A DNA stretch of 64,000 nt, from positions 87,584,650 to 87,648,649 of the forward strand of contig OZ035962.1 in the NCBI GenBank assembly GCA_964034945.1, read 5' to 3'. Each line of letters begins with the position of its first letter. Positions within the stretch are counted from its first letter, which is position 1. Below, piece by piece: positions 35,256 through 48,584 of the stretch. Source of the DNA: Chrysopilus asiliformis (lineage: Eukaryota > Arthropoda > Insecta > Diptera > Rhagionidae). The notes beneath the pieces are model-generated. The model ran no database searches, was not told where the DNA came from, and saw nothing but the letters and a program-made list of their open reading frames with translations. Both the position numbers and the translations under genes were made by a program.

Positions 35256-38200
35256 GGAATTTATTGAATTTTTGTTAATTTTTGTAAAAAATCTGAAAGG
35301 AAAAATCGCCTCTGGCCTCAGAAACTTGGGGAAACTGGTCTGCAAATTATAATTTATTGCTTCTGAACGAACCAAAGATTTTTATTGGAAACTCTCAACT
35401 TGTTCCTCAAGAAATTCTGTCGTCCTTATTTAAGAAAATCGAATGGAAATTCAGATCCCCATTTCCAGGCTGACTGACTAATGTGGTAGTAAACTAATTG
35501 ATTCCGAACAGCATTTGTTCATTTTCTGTACTGCTTCCACACATACATCCACACGCCACGACGGATTCCACACACGACGGAATTTCGTCCTTAATGAATG
35601 CGAATTAATTTCCCTTTACAACGTGATGCAGTTGGCAATATTAACACTCTGTGACGGTCCTAAATTTTGAAAAAAAAAATAGGGAGGGATACCCTCTTAC
35701 CAACCCAAGCAGACAGCAATCTCTGCTGCTCCAAATACACACAAAAATAAAGTAAAGCATGTGAAACATGAAAAGGGTTTGACAGACGTCAACCGACAGC
35801 AGGCTGTTGAGTATTGCTAATATGAAAGCATAGAAAGGGGGGAAAAGATGGTAAATTTACAGAAAATCACTTGCAGAAATAATTACTAATTGTCACAGAA
35901 TCAATTCCGACCCTGCGGCAGTTCTATCCGATTTTCTGCCATTCCCCAATTACTGCTTTCCCAATTTTCACAGTTCCACACCTTGCTGTCAAATTCACTC
36001 CCACCGTCTTAAGTCAATAAGTTTTTTCTCCAGTCTGTTTGTTTAGTAAGTGAAAAGTTGCTCGCACTACGGCCCCCATCTCCTAATTTTCCCCAGTAGG
36101 TCGCGTGCAGCTTATGGAAATATTATGAAAATATCATGATGAGCTTTTTACGGTTTTCCTCGTATTTCTCGTTCACGCCTCGACTGTGCTTTTCGAGTAT
36201 TATTAAAATTAGAAATAACTTTTTTTCTCGTATAAATACACACACACATTTGCTAGCTTAGGCCTAGTTTTATTTACACCCACACGTTATTCCGTTGGAA
36301 AATATGAAAACAGAAATATTATAATTTGTTGGGGCTTCGCAACTGACTTCAAACAAAAATCATAAAGTGCTTTTGTTGATTTTTATTCTCTTAAACCGTC
36401 AACGAGTGTAAAAAACAGAATGGAAAAAAAACGTTTGCGGAAAGTGTCATCGTCCTTCTTATAACCATCAACACAGAAGTATTAAGTGATCATTAAAATA
36501 AAAAAAAATCCCCATTTGAATTGCTTACATTTCAAATTAATACTGTTAATCGCATTCATATTTTTTTTATGTTTAAATTGGAATTGACGTAAAATTTGAA
36601 GCTTTTTTGGATTTAAAAACAAAAAAAATGTAATTGGCTGTGGTGGGAAAATCACATGACTTCGGAAAAATATTTAAAAAAATTTATATCGCCAACATTT
36701 GAGTGGATTACAACATTTGTAAAGTTTGTGCAGCCCTACCAACTGCAGAGGTCGAAACAGTGGTGTTGCTATAAATTTTGCTCTTCAGTCGTCGTCCGCA
36801 AAATTTTAAATTCCCAGTAAATTATCTTCCAGCAACTGGAAATCAAAAACATTTTCATGGAACCAAAAATTTCAAAAAAATTTTGAGACCGACGTCTGGC
36901 AACGCTTAAAATTTCGAGTCACAGTTTGTAGCATTGCCAGGGTTAGAGAACATTATTTTCCGACCTTCAAGTTTTTCTCGGCAGAAATTTTGAGCAGAAA
37001 TGCAAACCAAGCAGTTTCTGACTGTGGTTCGGTTTTGGTTCAATGGATTTTGAATTCTAACATCAGATTCGTGATTAGCGACCCAGGTTACGAAATACTA
37101 TGTCAATTTTCCCGAGGAAAAATGGGGTAAAATTGAATTTCTGGTTTTTGGTTTTGGTTCCTAAGGCGCCGTTTATACCTGACACTTTATTCCGCGAATT
37201 TTATTCTTCGACACTAAATTCTTGTTGCACAACCGTTTAACCCTTTGTTGACAGCCAGTACTTTTAAGTACCGCCAACTTTAAATTCTTATATTTTTTGC
37301 TTATTTTTTGTTTTTTGGTACTAGATTAACGTAGACAAATGCCTAAATCTTAAATCTGGTTGAAAATAATATGAAAAATTTCAATCCTAAAAATTCAGAC
37401 GGCCATCGAACCAAACCCTTAGAAACAATTTCTGATTCGGTTACAGTATTTATTTTAAAAACTTACTTGGTTTTGGTTCGATTCAAAAACCGGGTATAGC
37501 ATATTTGATTTTCCGACCTTGAGATATGTAACTTTTCGTTCAACCCCGCTTCCCCGCCTCTCCTCTTCTGGCCGGAAGAGTGATAAAAAAAGTTGAGATA
37601 CACCAAAAGTTTCAAAAAATACAACAATTTACCTCGAAAACTCATTAAAAATTTCAAATTATCCTCGCTTTTCTACATTTCACCACGACTCGCCGCTCTG
37701 TTTTTATAGCAATATTAAAAATATTGATTTAAAAAATATAGAATCCAAAAAATTAAAGAAACTTTCATTGTGAAACCAAAACAAAAAAAACGCAAAATAC
37801 TTTTCACAAAGGACTTTTTAACTTTTCACAAAGGACTTTTTAACAATGCATCCGATTTGAATTTCATCAAGCATTCAGAAGGGATGGCGGGGTGGGGCAA
37901 AGCGGAAATTTCGCCACCTTTTTATTCTGTGCTACCACCCCATCAGTCTATCGTAATTTTAAACTTTTTAAAATTCAGTTTGCAAAAGGATTTTTTCAAT
38001 TGATTCAATTCAGTGCGCTGCAGAAATCGCCATAAGTCGATTGAAAAGCATTTACCAGTTTTACCCTTCTATAAGTTCTACCCCTTCCCGGCCCTTTTAC
38101 CCTCTATTTAATGCGCTTTGTTTATTCACAGTTTTCCAATAGCTTTTCCATTCTTGCCTTCATCTGCCCGCCACCATCCGAAAACAGTCCCACTGCATTT

Positions 38201-39130
38201 TCCTTTGTTAGAGAAGCACTGAAGCTATCGACCGCTTAATAATTTTTCATATTAAAATGTCATGAGAACTCGATGCCCCGTGAAGGATGTAATGAAAGGG
38301 TGGTGGTGGGGGGCGAGTGAGATACCCATTAGACAAGGGATAAAATATGGTATTGAAATAAAAAATAAAATCCCAGCTTTCCCAAGTCCATCAATGGGGA
38401 GATAGAAAAAAAAAACATAAATGTCTGATGGTGATGCAGCAAAATTTCTTTTCGATTCCATCCCCCCGTGAATTTCACGCCCACACACCCCTTCCCAATT
38501 CCAGTCGTGATTTTGCACATTTTCCATTATCCAATGGTTTTATCCTTTGTCACGAAGCGACCACCATTCACAATTCATCCCTTTTTGCATAAATATGGAA
38601 AATGCATTTTAAAGTGAAAGATTATTTCTTTATTTTTCTATTTTCATTTTTCCTTTTTTTGCTGCATTTCTCGGAGTGTTTTTTTTTGTTCCCTATGAAA
38701 TATAAAGGGATTTTATGAAGTCGTGCAGGACACCATTATTATTATCGACCACCATCTATTCTGGATTCATTCATTTATACCCCGTATTTATGTTGACTTA
38801 ACAGCTTCGTGTTCTGATATCAGAGTCCTTACGATTTTTATTTATATTTAATGAGTTGAAGTACTTGTGGACTTGCAAGGGAAATTTGTTCGGTTTCGTC
38901 CCTTTTTCCGAAGAGTATCCCTAGTTCGATGGATGGTTTCTATTCCTGATTATAGTGAATAGACGTTTTTAAAGAAAACACAGTAGAAGAACGTGTAATT
39001 AGCAATCCTTGTACATTTTTCCTTGATAAAAATGTGTGAATGAATAAAAATTTCCCAGGATTTTAAGGAGTTTTTAGACTTTAATGCTGGAACTACCCGG
39101 GGAGAATTTTTTAAGGTGGCCAGAGTAGTG
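35256..39130. other. No gene recognised; minor repeats
   Basis: Contains a 22-base tandem duplication CTTTTCACAAAGGACTTTTT (37799-37842), a stray 122-bp-monomer fragment near 37050-37085, and lone TTAACACTCTGTGACGG (35643) and TTAACCCTTTGTTGACAG (37237) phrases that resemble TTAA-element ends without visible partners. Confidence 0.45.
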
Positions 39131-39131
39131 C

Positions 39132-39515
39132 TTTTTATACCCGTATGGTGAAATCAAAGGGTATACTAAATTCGCCTTACCGTTTGTAACGCCAAGATCA
39201 TGTTATCACACACAAAAATGAATTACACCAGTGTGTTTAGAATGATAAAAAAGTTGAATTTTGCATGTCCGTCCTTCCGTCTGTCCATCTGTTCGTCTGT
39301 CCGTCTGTCTGTGGCGAGTATTGAAGGCGCACGGATTGAGCTAGACTTGAAATTTTACGCAGAATCGTTTTTCGTAAAATGCAAGGCTAAGTTCGTTAAT
39401 GGGTAAAAATGGACCCCCTATACGAACGAAAACGTTTATTACGAATATCTCAAAAACGGTGCATCTTATCAAAAAAGTGCAAGAACAAAAGTTATTTAGA
39501 ATATGATTCTATGTT
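39132..39515 (+). repeat. F2 repeat copy, 3'-truncated
   Basis: Same start (TTTTTATACCCGTATGGTGA), GTCY stretch (39265-39312) and 'aaaacggtgcatcttatcaa' as the other F2 copies; it stops near 39512. Confidence 0.7.
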
Positions 39516-40454
39516 ACCTACCTACCTGAAAAATAAAACTACCTGCAATTGGGATTTCACTATTTGCATTCAATTTTTGTTTATTTGGGATATGTTTACG
39601 AGTCGGTGGCTAAGCACCGACTGACTCGATGAAATTACGCACACATGCATGCTGACGTGCTACACGAGCGACTTCGTTTGTGTGCGTAAAAGAAGACGAG
39701 AAGAACACTTTTCGAGTGGCGACTTTTCCCCTCTTGCCGCACTCGTTTCTTTCCTACAATTTGGTAAAGTTGCGGCATCCTGATGACCGAAAGTTGCTCC
39801 GTGTACGCCCATACTTAGGCTGCATTTTCCTACCTTGGACACAATTTAAAAATAAAAAATACTCCTGGGCACCCTTAAATAGAGGACAGCACCCGGAAAA
39901 AAGAGTGGGAGGGTGGAAACCCTAATTTAAGGGTGTGTTTGTCCTTGGCATATACAATTTTTCGTCTGCGGCGCACTAATTTCTACCTGAATGCATTTTA
40001 TAAAGAAAATTGTTACCTGCGGCGGATTTTTTTAAATTATTTCTGCCTACATGCATTTTTACTTTCCACTTCTACAGAGGGAAAGTATTGTATTCATGAC
40101 GGAGACCAACTCGAGAACGGGGGTAGATAGAAAATTTCTGATCAGTACGTTTGTCGATATCTCTGTCTAGCGGTCTATCGCTTTATCTGTCTGTTCTTTG
40201 TACGTATCTTAAATAACTGGAGAACGCGTTAACCTAGTGACTTGAATATTTGTTTGTGAATAAATTTTAGAAAAATCGTAGGTTTTTATCTTAAGAGAAA
40301 AAAAACAAACAATTTTTTTACGTAGGGATTCGGCCTCAAAAATTAAAGCAAAACAAAAGTTGCTGCCCAAAAACTCTCAACGCTTTTATTTTGGTTTTAA
40401 TTTGGAGACACAATGTAAAATTATTTTTATTTCTAGTACAAATTAAAAGCTTGT
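39516..40454. other. No gene recognised; partial GTCY-type repeat
   Basis: 40075-40260 has 'gggaaagtattgtattcatg', 'ctcgagaacgggggtagata', a weak GTCT stretch and 'gtgacttgaatatttg', a diverged relative of F1. Upstream frames (39660-39925) overlap on both strands and show no domain. Confidence 0.4.
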
Positions 40455-40461
40455 TTTTTTT

Positions 40462-41450
40462 AATTACTTTCTTCTACGGAGTATAATAAAGTATTGTATT
40501 CATGAAAAATTTCGACCTCTTAATTTTGCCTAAAAAACATTTCCCGATCACTCCTGAGTCGATTGGAGTCATATTTAAAAAATGTCTTTCTGTCTGTCAG
40601 TCTGTCTGTCAGTCTGTCTGTCAGTCTGTCTGTCAGTCTGTCTGTCAGTCTGTCTGTCAGTCTGTCTGTCAGTCTGTCTGTCAGTCTGTCAGTCTGTCAG
40701 TCTGTGTACAAGATTTCTCAAAAACTAATAGAGCTAGCGCCATGAAATTTTTTAGGCTTGTTGGGTCCTGAAATGGGACGATCCTATCAACTTTTGGTGG
40801 AAATCCGTTAACCGGAAGTATCCAAAATGGCGGTTTTTCAAAAATCGCAATTTCGTTTTTCTCGATTTACTCCCAAACTACGCGTTTTTTAGTGGCCTTA
40901 AGTATGACAAAACTTGGAGAAAATAAAATTTCCCACACTTTTGTCTTTAGCTATAACTCGATATCTCCACCTGTTATCGAGATAAACCGTTATTTCCAAA
41001 AAATCAGTTTTTTGCGATTATCTCGAAAACTAACGGGTTTTTGCTGACTGAATGTATGAAGTGAATTAATGAGAATGGCATTCTGCACAATTTTGATTCT
41101 TACCGTTATCCGTTTTCTTTTACCGTTATTGAGATATTTTCATTAATATGTAAAAAAACATATTTTTGCGAATAATTTGCAAACTAACGGTTTTTCGACA
41201 AATTAGTTAAAAGAATAATTAAAGATGTTAACATTTTCTACATTTTTCCCATTTACCGTAAATTGATATCTTTTACAGTTCTCAAGTTATCTCAAATTTT
41301 GTACGTTTTTGATATTTTTGAATAAACCAAGAATTTATTGGGAGGTCGTCTTAGGTTAACAACGCGACAGGGCTCGAGCGTAAATTGCGCAGGGTCGTAG
41401 ATTTTGTAGAAGAAAGTTTTGTGTTGACCACAACTGATATTTTTTTTTTT
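40462..41450 (+). repeat. F1 repeat copy with a 12-bp microsatellite
   Basis: The F1 start, then TCTGTCTGTCAG repeated about eight times and TCTGTCAG three times (40590-40705), then 'gtgtacaagatttctcaaaa', 'actaatagagctagcgccat' and the F1 interior through 'tttgtagaagaaagttttgt'. Confidence 0.75.
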
Positions 41451-42875
41451 TGTTTTAATTTATTTGACGTTGAATTTTCATCTAAAGCCACCTTTAAATT
41501 GTTTTTTCTACAATTCTTAGAATTAATGATATCTAAAGGTAAATTGCAGTGCGGAATAATTAATCTTCCATTTCCCAATTTCCCATCCATTTTTTGTTCA
41601 ATGAACAGAAAAATCCCAGAACAGTCGGTAAGAAAATATTTCCAAACTAGAGGAACTTTTCTTCCTCAATTCTCTTAAACTTTTTTCCCATGTTTTCCAT
41701 ATGCCGATCCGAAAATATCTTTCGCTACAATTTCTTCTTTCAGTTCTACGATATAAGACACCATTTTCCCAGTATTGCCAGTTTTTCCTGCAGTAATGAA
41801 GTAAATTAAGGGGATTTGCTAGACCTGGACCGAAAAACTTTTTCAATTAATTTTTACTAAACTTCCCCCTCCTGGTCTTGATGCCCCGTACAATACACCA
41901 AACACGTTTCTTTAATCACGAAAGCACGCCACGCCAAGGAACATTGTGTGAGCGAAATTACAAGCTATCCAGTGCTTACCTTTAACCCTCAATAGCCCTA
42001 ACCCTTTCATGGTGCTTTAAGAAAACGTTCTGAAGGTGCTTGGACGATGGTAAATAAATTATAGTGAAGAATTTTCGGTTCAAAACGGCAGTGAAACTCC
42101 ACCCGGCCACCCCTCTTCCATTCCCTGTAATATTTTAGGTATTTATTTTTGTTTTTCTAGATTTTTTTAAACATTTTTTGTTGTCTTTTAATTGCGGTTT
42201 AATTTGAACATATTATCTTTTTTCTTTTCCAGGTAAGATCTTCTACTGCCATTTATGGAAGATAAAGAAGGATACGTAAAAAGGGATAAAATTTGAGGAA
42301 AAAATTAAAAAATATTTATGAAGTGCTGCTGTTGGTCTGTTGCGTATTGTTCAAGATGAAAAAAATAATTAGTTAAAAGCCGATTTTAGTTGTAAAGAGG
42401 TTGAAAAAGACTTGGAGCTTATTTTGTTTGCTGTTTTTCACGTTGAAACGATTTTTTGTTATGTTTTTCTTCTAAAAGATTATTTTCCTGCTTGAATAAT
42501 CAAAGAATTTGCTAACAAGGTTGTATAGTAAATAAATAAGTATTGAAAAAAAAGTTTTGAAAGTATTATGTCAGACAGAAGGACGCTAATTGTTCAAATT
42601 AAGAGCTATTGCCTTTTTTGCGTTCGGTTTTTTTTTTTGAAAATCTCCCGAAAACTATGCGCTTTTATGATAAAATCCATATAATCAAATTCAAAGGAAA
42701 TAAGTTTCTGCATTTTTCCCCTCAACGGTTTCTAGATATCTTTAACTGTTCTCAAGATATTTAAAAAAATATTTTTTTTACATATTTTTGCCGAAACTTA
42801 ATATTGGAGAGGAAAATTTTGAGTTGATCACAAAACTGATATTTTTTTTGGGAGTCATTACAAAAAACTCAATGA
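41451..42875. other. No gene recognised; F1 3' fragment at 42575-42860
   Basis: 'cccgaaaactatgcgctttt' and 'tttctagatatctttaactg', then 'tgatcacaaaactgatattt', are diverged F1 interior and end phrases. The remainder shows nothing recognisable. Confidence 0.4.
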
Positions 42876-43364
42876 GGGTATTCACAATCCTCTTTTAATT
42901 TTCGGTATTCGGTATTTTCGGTAATATTAAAAGACTGAAAATATTCTGCTGTGAACATCCCACAGCACAGATTTGAGAACAGCGCTTTTATTTGATACGT
43001 GACCAAATCATGAACTGCGAATTTGATTGTAAAATACATACCTTTAAATCCATATTTGATGTATTCTTTTGAATTTCTATTGTGGCAACGGCTATCAAAA
43101 TTGAAAAAAATTGCAGTCCGATGAGATAACCAGCGAGAAAATTTGACAACTAAAAACATTACTAGCGCGACCCGCGGTTGATTCTTGATACCGAATAACC
43201 GGGCCGGAAAACACGACTCAAGGCATGTCTACAATTACAATTACCGAATCCGGTAATTAATTTTTACATGAACCAAGTTACCGTCTCGGTAAAAATCTGT
43301 TAAATTTGACTGAATTACCGAGCGGTAAATTTACCCACAATTTAAAAGACGACTGTGAATACCC
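42876..43364. mobile_element. Inverted-repeat element, 489 bp, 3-bp target duplication
   Basis: The left end GGGTATTCACAATCCTCTTT and the inward right end GGGTATTCACAGTCGTCTTT match closely, and TGA is outside both ends. A 3-bp duplication fits the PIF/Harbinger superfamily, whose usual target is TWA. The minus strand has ATGGATTTAAAG|GTATGT, a possible exon-1 and splice-donor relic, followed by possible acceptors; this is weak. Confidence 0.6.
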
Positions 43365-43406
43365 TGAATGTTTTTTTTTTGTACAATTTTTTGTAGAAAT
43401 TGGATA

Positions 43407-43615
43407 CACGGAGAGAAATAATAGGACAGATTCCTACAAAAAATAGGAGTAACACGAGACAGTGAATTTTTGGGTGATGACTCCCAAACAACTGGGAAAT
43501 TCATGCCAAAAAATAGGAAATTTTCCTAAAATTATAGGAAAAATTCCCTATTTTTAAAGAATCATTGCAGAAGAGTCCACCGTCTCGTATATTCCTATTT
43601 GGATTTCTCTCCGTG
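43407..43615 (+). mobile_element. Inverted-repeat element CACGGAGAGAAAT, 209 bp
   Basis: Ends CACGGAGAGAAAT and ATTTCTCTCCGTG. 'ataggacagattcctacaaa' and 'aacacgagacagtgaatttt' recur reversed in the 52.9-kb copy, so this is one family in opposite orientations. The target duplication is unclear. Confidence 0.75.
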
Positions 43616-45325
43616 TTCCTACAACGTTTGATAGAGAGTTCTTTTACGAGGTGGTAAACTTAGGCGGTTTATGAGGCATACCCGAGATTTCATGAATACC
43701 CTAAATATTTTTGTGTGTACAATTTTCAAATGATCTTAAAGTAGACAACGGCAAATTTTTCTACAACACCAGCAAATACAATATTTGTGATTCTGAGAGT
43801 TTAATTCATAATCACCAGAAAAGTTAAATGACATTTTTTTCAAGAAATTCACAATTGATCCGGATTTAAGTTTATGCACATTTGCCCTCAACGATTATTC
43901 AATTACGATTTTGGTAAACTTCCATAAAAATTTCTGTGTGGACCGGCATAAAAGCAACAAACGGAGGACTACGTCGACTAACCGGACCACACATTCCCCA
44001 TACGTGGAAATTAAAAGTTAAGAAAAACAAACCGAAAAAAAAGAAACCAAACCAAATTTGAATCGTTCCAATTGAATTCCCGTGGGTTTGCGTGATTCGC
44101 TGTGACAAATGAACGAAGGCCGTGGCGACGACCTTCGCGCGGTTACCAATAAACCAGGAAAAAAAAACTAAATTGAAAAAAAATTGTGGCGGTTACCATA
44201 AGAAACCGTTTTAAAAATTATTCCCCCCATCAACATTCTCTGGAGAACATCTTTCTTCCTTTCCCCGAACACATCATAATTGAGTCCCATTGAGTTGAAT
44301 TCCAAAACTTCATCCCACGGACGACCACAAAACCCTCCCGAAGGCATCAATTAAGACCAATTTTCCACTGATCTGTTTTGCCGTACGTTTCGTGGCTGCA
44401 ACACGAATCAATAACCGTTTGACGTGACGTCATGTCCGGAATTAGGAACATTCCCGCGGGCGACAGGGCAGCAGCCACCAATTTGAAAAATTTGATCCCG
44501 TGTCACCCTATTACTCATATATCGCTCATGTTCGATCGTGTTTTGACGTTTGACGTTTTCGGTTTGTCATGCGAGTGAAATTGAGGTGAAGTGAGGTGAT
44601 TAAACTCCCCCTCTGTTGTCTACTTAAATCGCATGCGTAGCAGCAAACTTCCATTCAGGTGAGCTTGCGCGCAGCATAATCTCAAGTACAATGACGTAAT
44701 GGCCATCAACATTATGCGACGCATTTCGACGTTTGTGTGAAGCTTTTTCGAAACTTGATTCTGACATGACTCTTTGTTAGTAAAATATTTACCCAATAGC
44801 ACACGTCGATTATTAATTCTTGACAAAACAAAGCGATGACAGTCAAAGGTCCATTTAACGGTGTTTTAGCGGCGGGCAAAAGCACACGTGGTGGTTCAAA
44901 GTGCCCGCAGGCGAATTCGACACGCTTTGTGAACAAATGGAATTTTATTAATAACTTTTCAGTGATAAAATCGAAGAAAAAAAAGACCATTCTCGGGAAA
45001 AAATTAATTGCGATGTTGGTTTTTAATATTATTTTGTAGGTCGAAGATTTTTCCACTGTTTTTATTTGGAAATGAGAACGTTTACCCTATGGTTTACTTT
45101 TGATTAGATTAGATTGTAATTTATCGAGTTCGGATTCAAAGTCTACAAAAAGTTTGATAGTGTGTGCGGAGATTAGCCAGAAGTCTTTTGTGTTCTATTT
45201 TTAGTTTATTTTATTTTTCCACCAAAGATTTTTAGTTGTAAAATTTTTTGCAGGAAAAACTTTGACAAACGTTTAATCTGATTAAAGTCAGACATTTTTA
45301 CGTTTACATTTTTATGTAGAAATAT
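43616..45325. other. No gene recognised
   Basis: Short frames only, overlapping on both strands; no recognisable domain. Confidence 0.4.
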
Positions 45326-45327
45326 CA

Positions 45328-45646
45328 TACTAATAAAAATGAGTTGGTGTCTGTCTGTCTGTCTGTCTGTTCCTCTTTCACGCAAAAACGGCTGAACCGA
45401 TTGACTTGAAATTTGGCATGAGTGTCTGTGGCAGTTCTGGTTCCAACATAGGCATACGGAAAAGTAACGCGAGGGGTGGGGGAAGTAAGGGGAGGGGGTA
45501 AAGTGATTTCGAAACTTAGTTTTTGCGCTATGTTACTCTTTCACGGGGAAACGACTGAACCGATTGGCCTAAAATTTAGCACCAACATAGACCATAAAAA
45601 AAAATTGAAAAAACTTAACCCGGCAACGACGGATGTGCAAGCTAGT
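45328..45646 (+). mobile_element. Helitron-like non-autonomous element, complete, about 318 bp
   Basis: From 'atcatactaataaaaatgag' through a short TCTG run, 'tcctctttcacgcaaaaacg', 'gctgaaccgattgacttgaa' and 'gaggggtgggggaagtaagg' to AACCCGGCAACGACGG and a final GCAAGCTAG. A CTAG end preceded by a GC-rich, weakly self-pairing block fits Helitron 3' termini (CTRR). No inverted repeats and no target duplication, as expected. Confidence 0.65.
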
Positions 45647-46235
45647 CTTCGATATAGTAAACCGTTTGTAACGCATCAAACCAACCATCGCACACAAAAA
45701 TGAGCTACACCAGGGTGTTAAGGAGCCTCCACACGTTCAATGTTACTTGTCAATTTTACTTGACCATTTTCCTTGAATGACTCATGTTTCAAGTAACATT
45801 CATCATTTGGATTGTCTTCAATGTGACGTGTGGGAGCAATTTCCATTAATGTTACTTGATGAAAATTTTTCATCAATAGTACTTGTCAAGTAATATTGAA
45901 CGTGTGGAGGCTGCTTTAGGGATGACAAAAGGTTTTGATTTCCAAATGTCCGTCTATCAATCCATCCATCTGTCTGTCCGTCCGTGAACACCATAACATT
46001 CGAAAGGATTGAGCTAGAATTTGCATATTTGGTTTCTCGTAAATGGCTATGCTAAGTTTTTGAACGGGCCAAATTGGACCATTCCTTCTCCCTCCCCCCA
46101 TACAATCGAAGCAGTTTTTTGCAATTTTCTCGAAAACGGCGAATAATATTGAAAAATTTATAAAAGTAAAATATGTTTAAAATGGGATTTCGCATAAGTC
46201 ATTCATACTGTTCCAAGAATTTCTCGAAAATTTTT
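45647..46235 (+). repeat. F5 repeat copy interrupted by a small inverted-repeat element
   Basis: 'ccgtttgtaacgcatcaaac' and 'gctacaccagggtgtta', then the insert, then 'gggatgacaaaaggttttga', a GTCY stretch and the 'tcgaaaggattgagctagaa' core. Confidence 0.7.
45721..45915. mobile_element. PIF/Harbinger-like miniature element, 195 bp
   Basis: Ends AGGAGCCTCCACACGTTCAA and, inward from the right, AGCAGCCTCCACACGTTCAA. TTA lies outside both ends (45718-45720 and 45916-45918). Removing the insert and one TTA restores 'gtgttagggatgac', the F5 phrase seen at 29.87 kb. A TTA target is typical of PIF/Harbinger. Internal GTTACTTG/CAAGTAAC motifs repeat. Confidence 0.8.
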
Positions 46236-46292
46236 TAAGACCGAATCAAATTTTTTTTTGTTTTTCAAACTCAGAATAGACAGTTTGGAGTA

Positions 46293-46564
46293 TACTCAGA
46301 AAAATGTCCAGGTCAACTTTTTGTCAGGTTAACTCTGACCTTACAGAGGTTTCTGTAAGCCAGCTAGCGGTCAGAGTTAACCTATATAAGGTCAACTCGT
46401 GCAGCTCCCAATGCCATACTTCACCTGCTGGTGGCTTAATTTCAGAATTTCTCCGACCACAGGTCAACTCAGTTTTACTTGCCCACATGCAGGCGAACGC
46501 GCGCCTGCCCGAGGCCAATTACGCCGTATGTAGGTCGTCGAGTTAGCCTCCATTTTTCTGAGTG
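46293..46564 (+). mobile_element. 272-bp inverted-repeat element, copy 1
   Basis: Ends TACTCAGAAAAATG and CATTTTTCTGAGTG, with TA outside both ends. Interior AGGTTAACTCTGACC pairs perfectly with GGTCAGAGTTAACCT 28 bases later. The copy at 48585-48856 has the same length and only a handful of differences. TA target and end sequence suggest a Tc1/mariner-type miniature element. Confidence 0.8.
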
Positions 46565-46574
46565 TAGAGGGTGA

Positions 46575-47037
46575 AAGCCTTAAAATACATTACGCTCGAG
46601 AGAATATCAAAATCTGATTTTTTTTAAACAACGGTATATCTCGATTCCTGTTTGAGATATCGAGTTCTAGTAAAAGACAAAAGTGTAGGAAATTTTTCTG
46701 TTTTCAACTCTTTTCATACACTCGGGTACTGAAAAAAGCTTAGTTTCTGAGTAAATTGCGAAAAACGAAAATGCGATTTTTAAAAAGCCATTTTGGTTAC
46801 TTTCGGTTAATGGATTTTCATCAAGATTTGACAGGATCGTCCAATTCCCGGACCAAACACGCTTTTATGACTTTAGCTGTATTAGTTTATGAGAAATCTT
46901 GTACACAAATTGACATACGGGCAGACAGACAGAACGACATTTTTGAAAGAAAGCTCCAATCGATTCAGAAATGTTATTTAGGAAAAATTTAGAGGCTGAT
47001 ATTTTGCATGAATACAATACAAAAAAGTAAAAATCGT
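46575..47037 (-). repeat. F1 repeat fragment
   Basis: 'gttctagtaaaagacaaaag', 'gaccaaacacgcttttatga' and 'gtattagtttatgagaaatc' are reversed F1 phrases, ending near 'aaaaaagtaaaaatcg'. Confidence 0.65.
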
Positions 47038-48584
47038 AGCGCACATCGTAATCCCCCTAGAAATGTTTGACGACCCCCAGCGGGTCGTGACCCAATGGTG
47101 GGAAAACCATACTCTAAGGCTAAAACACGTTCTGCGAACCCCGAAATTTGACCTAAAATTTAAAATTAAATTACTGTCACGCCGCGTTGCCAGATTTGAA
47201 ATTCCAAAACCCATTAAACGATCCAGATTTTCTCAGAAAAAGCTGCCTCCGCACAAGGTCATAATGCAAATGAAAAGCCTCATTATTTTCCACGAATAAA
47301 GCCCGGGATTCATCATAATTTTATGTACCGCCATTTATGCCATCAGTTAACATCAGCCTCCAATGCATAGACGGCTGGCAACATACCGACACGTACCCGA
47401 AAAAAAAACTTTTGGTAGGATTCTTGTTAATCGTAAATTCTATCAACAACAAATCCTTGCAAATAGCATTAAAAGTGATTTACTGTTAGAATGCCAGTAT
47501 TAGGACGGCATTCATAATTTTCACTTTGTTAACCACTTAGTGCCATCGCCACAAAATCTTCCTTCGTAGGCCAACCCCAACATAGGCGCAATTCAGTTCG
47601 GTTTAGGATACCCCGAAACATAAATCACATGACACTAAGCTGGCAAACGCTATAGAGAGTCCAATGCTTGCTCTGGTGGTTGTTCCGGGAACATATCGGA
47701 TGGGACGTCATGACTCCACCATCGTCTATTTCACCCCCACCCCCCTCCCGTCTTCCCCCTTATAGAAAGCGATTCCATATTCATCTCTAAAAAATTATGC
47801 GAAATGAAGAAAAAAATCTCCATCATGGGGCCATAATCTCATTTTGGGGCAATAACCGTCCTCTGCACACTTCAAAATGTCTGCTATCCAACGATCCGCC
47901 AAAAACAGCCGTTTGGACAGTTATTTTCAAAGCAGTGACAAAAATGGCCAAGAAAACGGCCATTAAACGCGTGCCTCCACACAAAAATCAACCATTTATG
48001 TACGCGTTGCGGTCGTCCCCCTCACCCCCACCACTCGCCTAAAAAATTAACGCCAACGGCGACGCGGGTCGACGACGTTTCTTCAAGTTGTGCTGGGTTC
48101 AAAAAATCCCCATTGTATGTAAATTTTGTACACATTTGGCTGGTAGGCGAGCATCTGATGTATGGAAATATGAAAAACATAACCATAAGCATAAACATTA
48201 ACGCGCGTAGCGTGGCAAGTGTGTTTGAGTTTTGAGCACGAGCTCGGCAGGAGAACTGAGTTGACAAACTCGTAAGTAACTACAAATACAAAAAAAAAAC
48301 GTAAAAGAAATTCATATTCCAGAAAACATGAAGTTGAGTTATGCGTTTCGGACATAAGCTGCAATTTACAAGCATTTGCAATTGGCAAAAGGTCTTAGAA
48401 AAAAAAAATTTTTTTTTCTTGGAGATTTCTTTAAAAATAGTACTTTTTCCTCAAATTTTAACTTCAAAGGAATTCAACTTAAGTTTCAAAAATGTTGAAA
48501 TGCTTAAAAAACCTTCCAGATAATCTAAAAAAGCATTGCGAATGCCGCGTAAAAATACCTACTCAATCGGTTTTTTTTTATCTG
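47038..48584. other. No gene recognised
   Basis: Short frames without domains, including overlapping minus-strand frames at 48022-48388. Confidence 0.4.

Noticed and set aside
35643..35665. Another TTAA element starting TTAACACTCTGTGACGG
   Set aside because: No matching inverted end was found downstream; may be chance or a relic.
37237..37275. TTAACCCTTTGTTGACAG as a piggyBac-like left end
   Set aside because: No right end visible; left as a note only.
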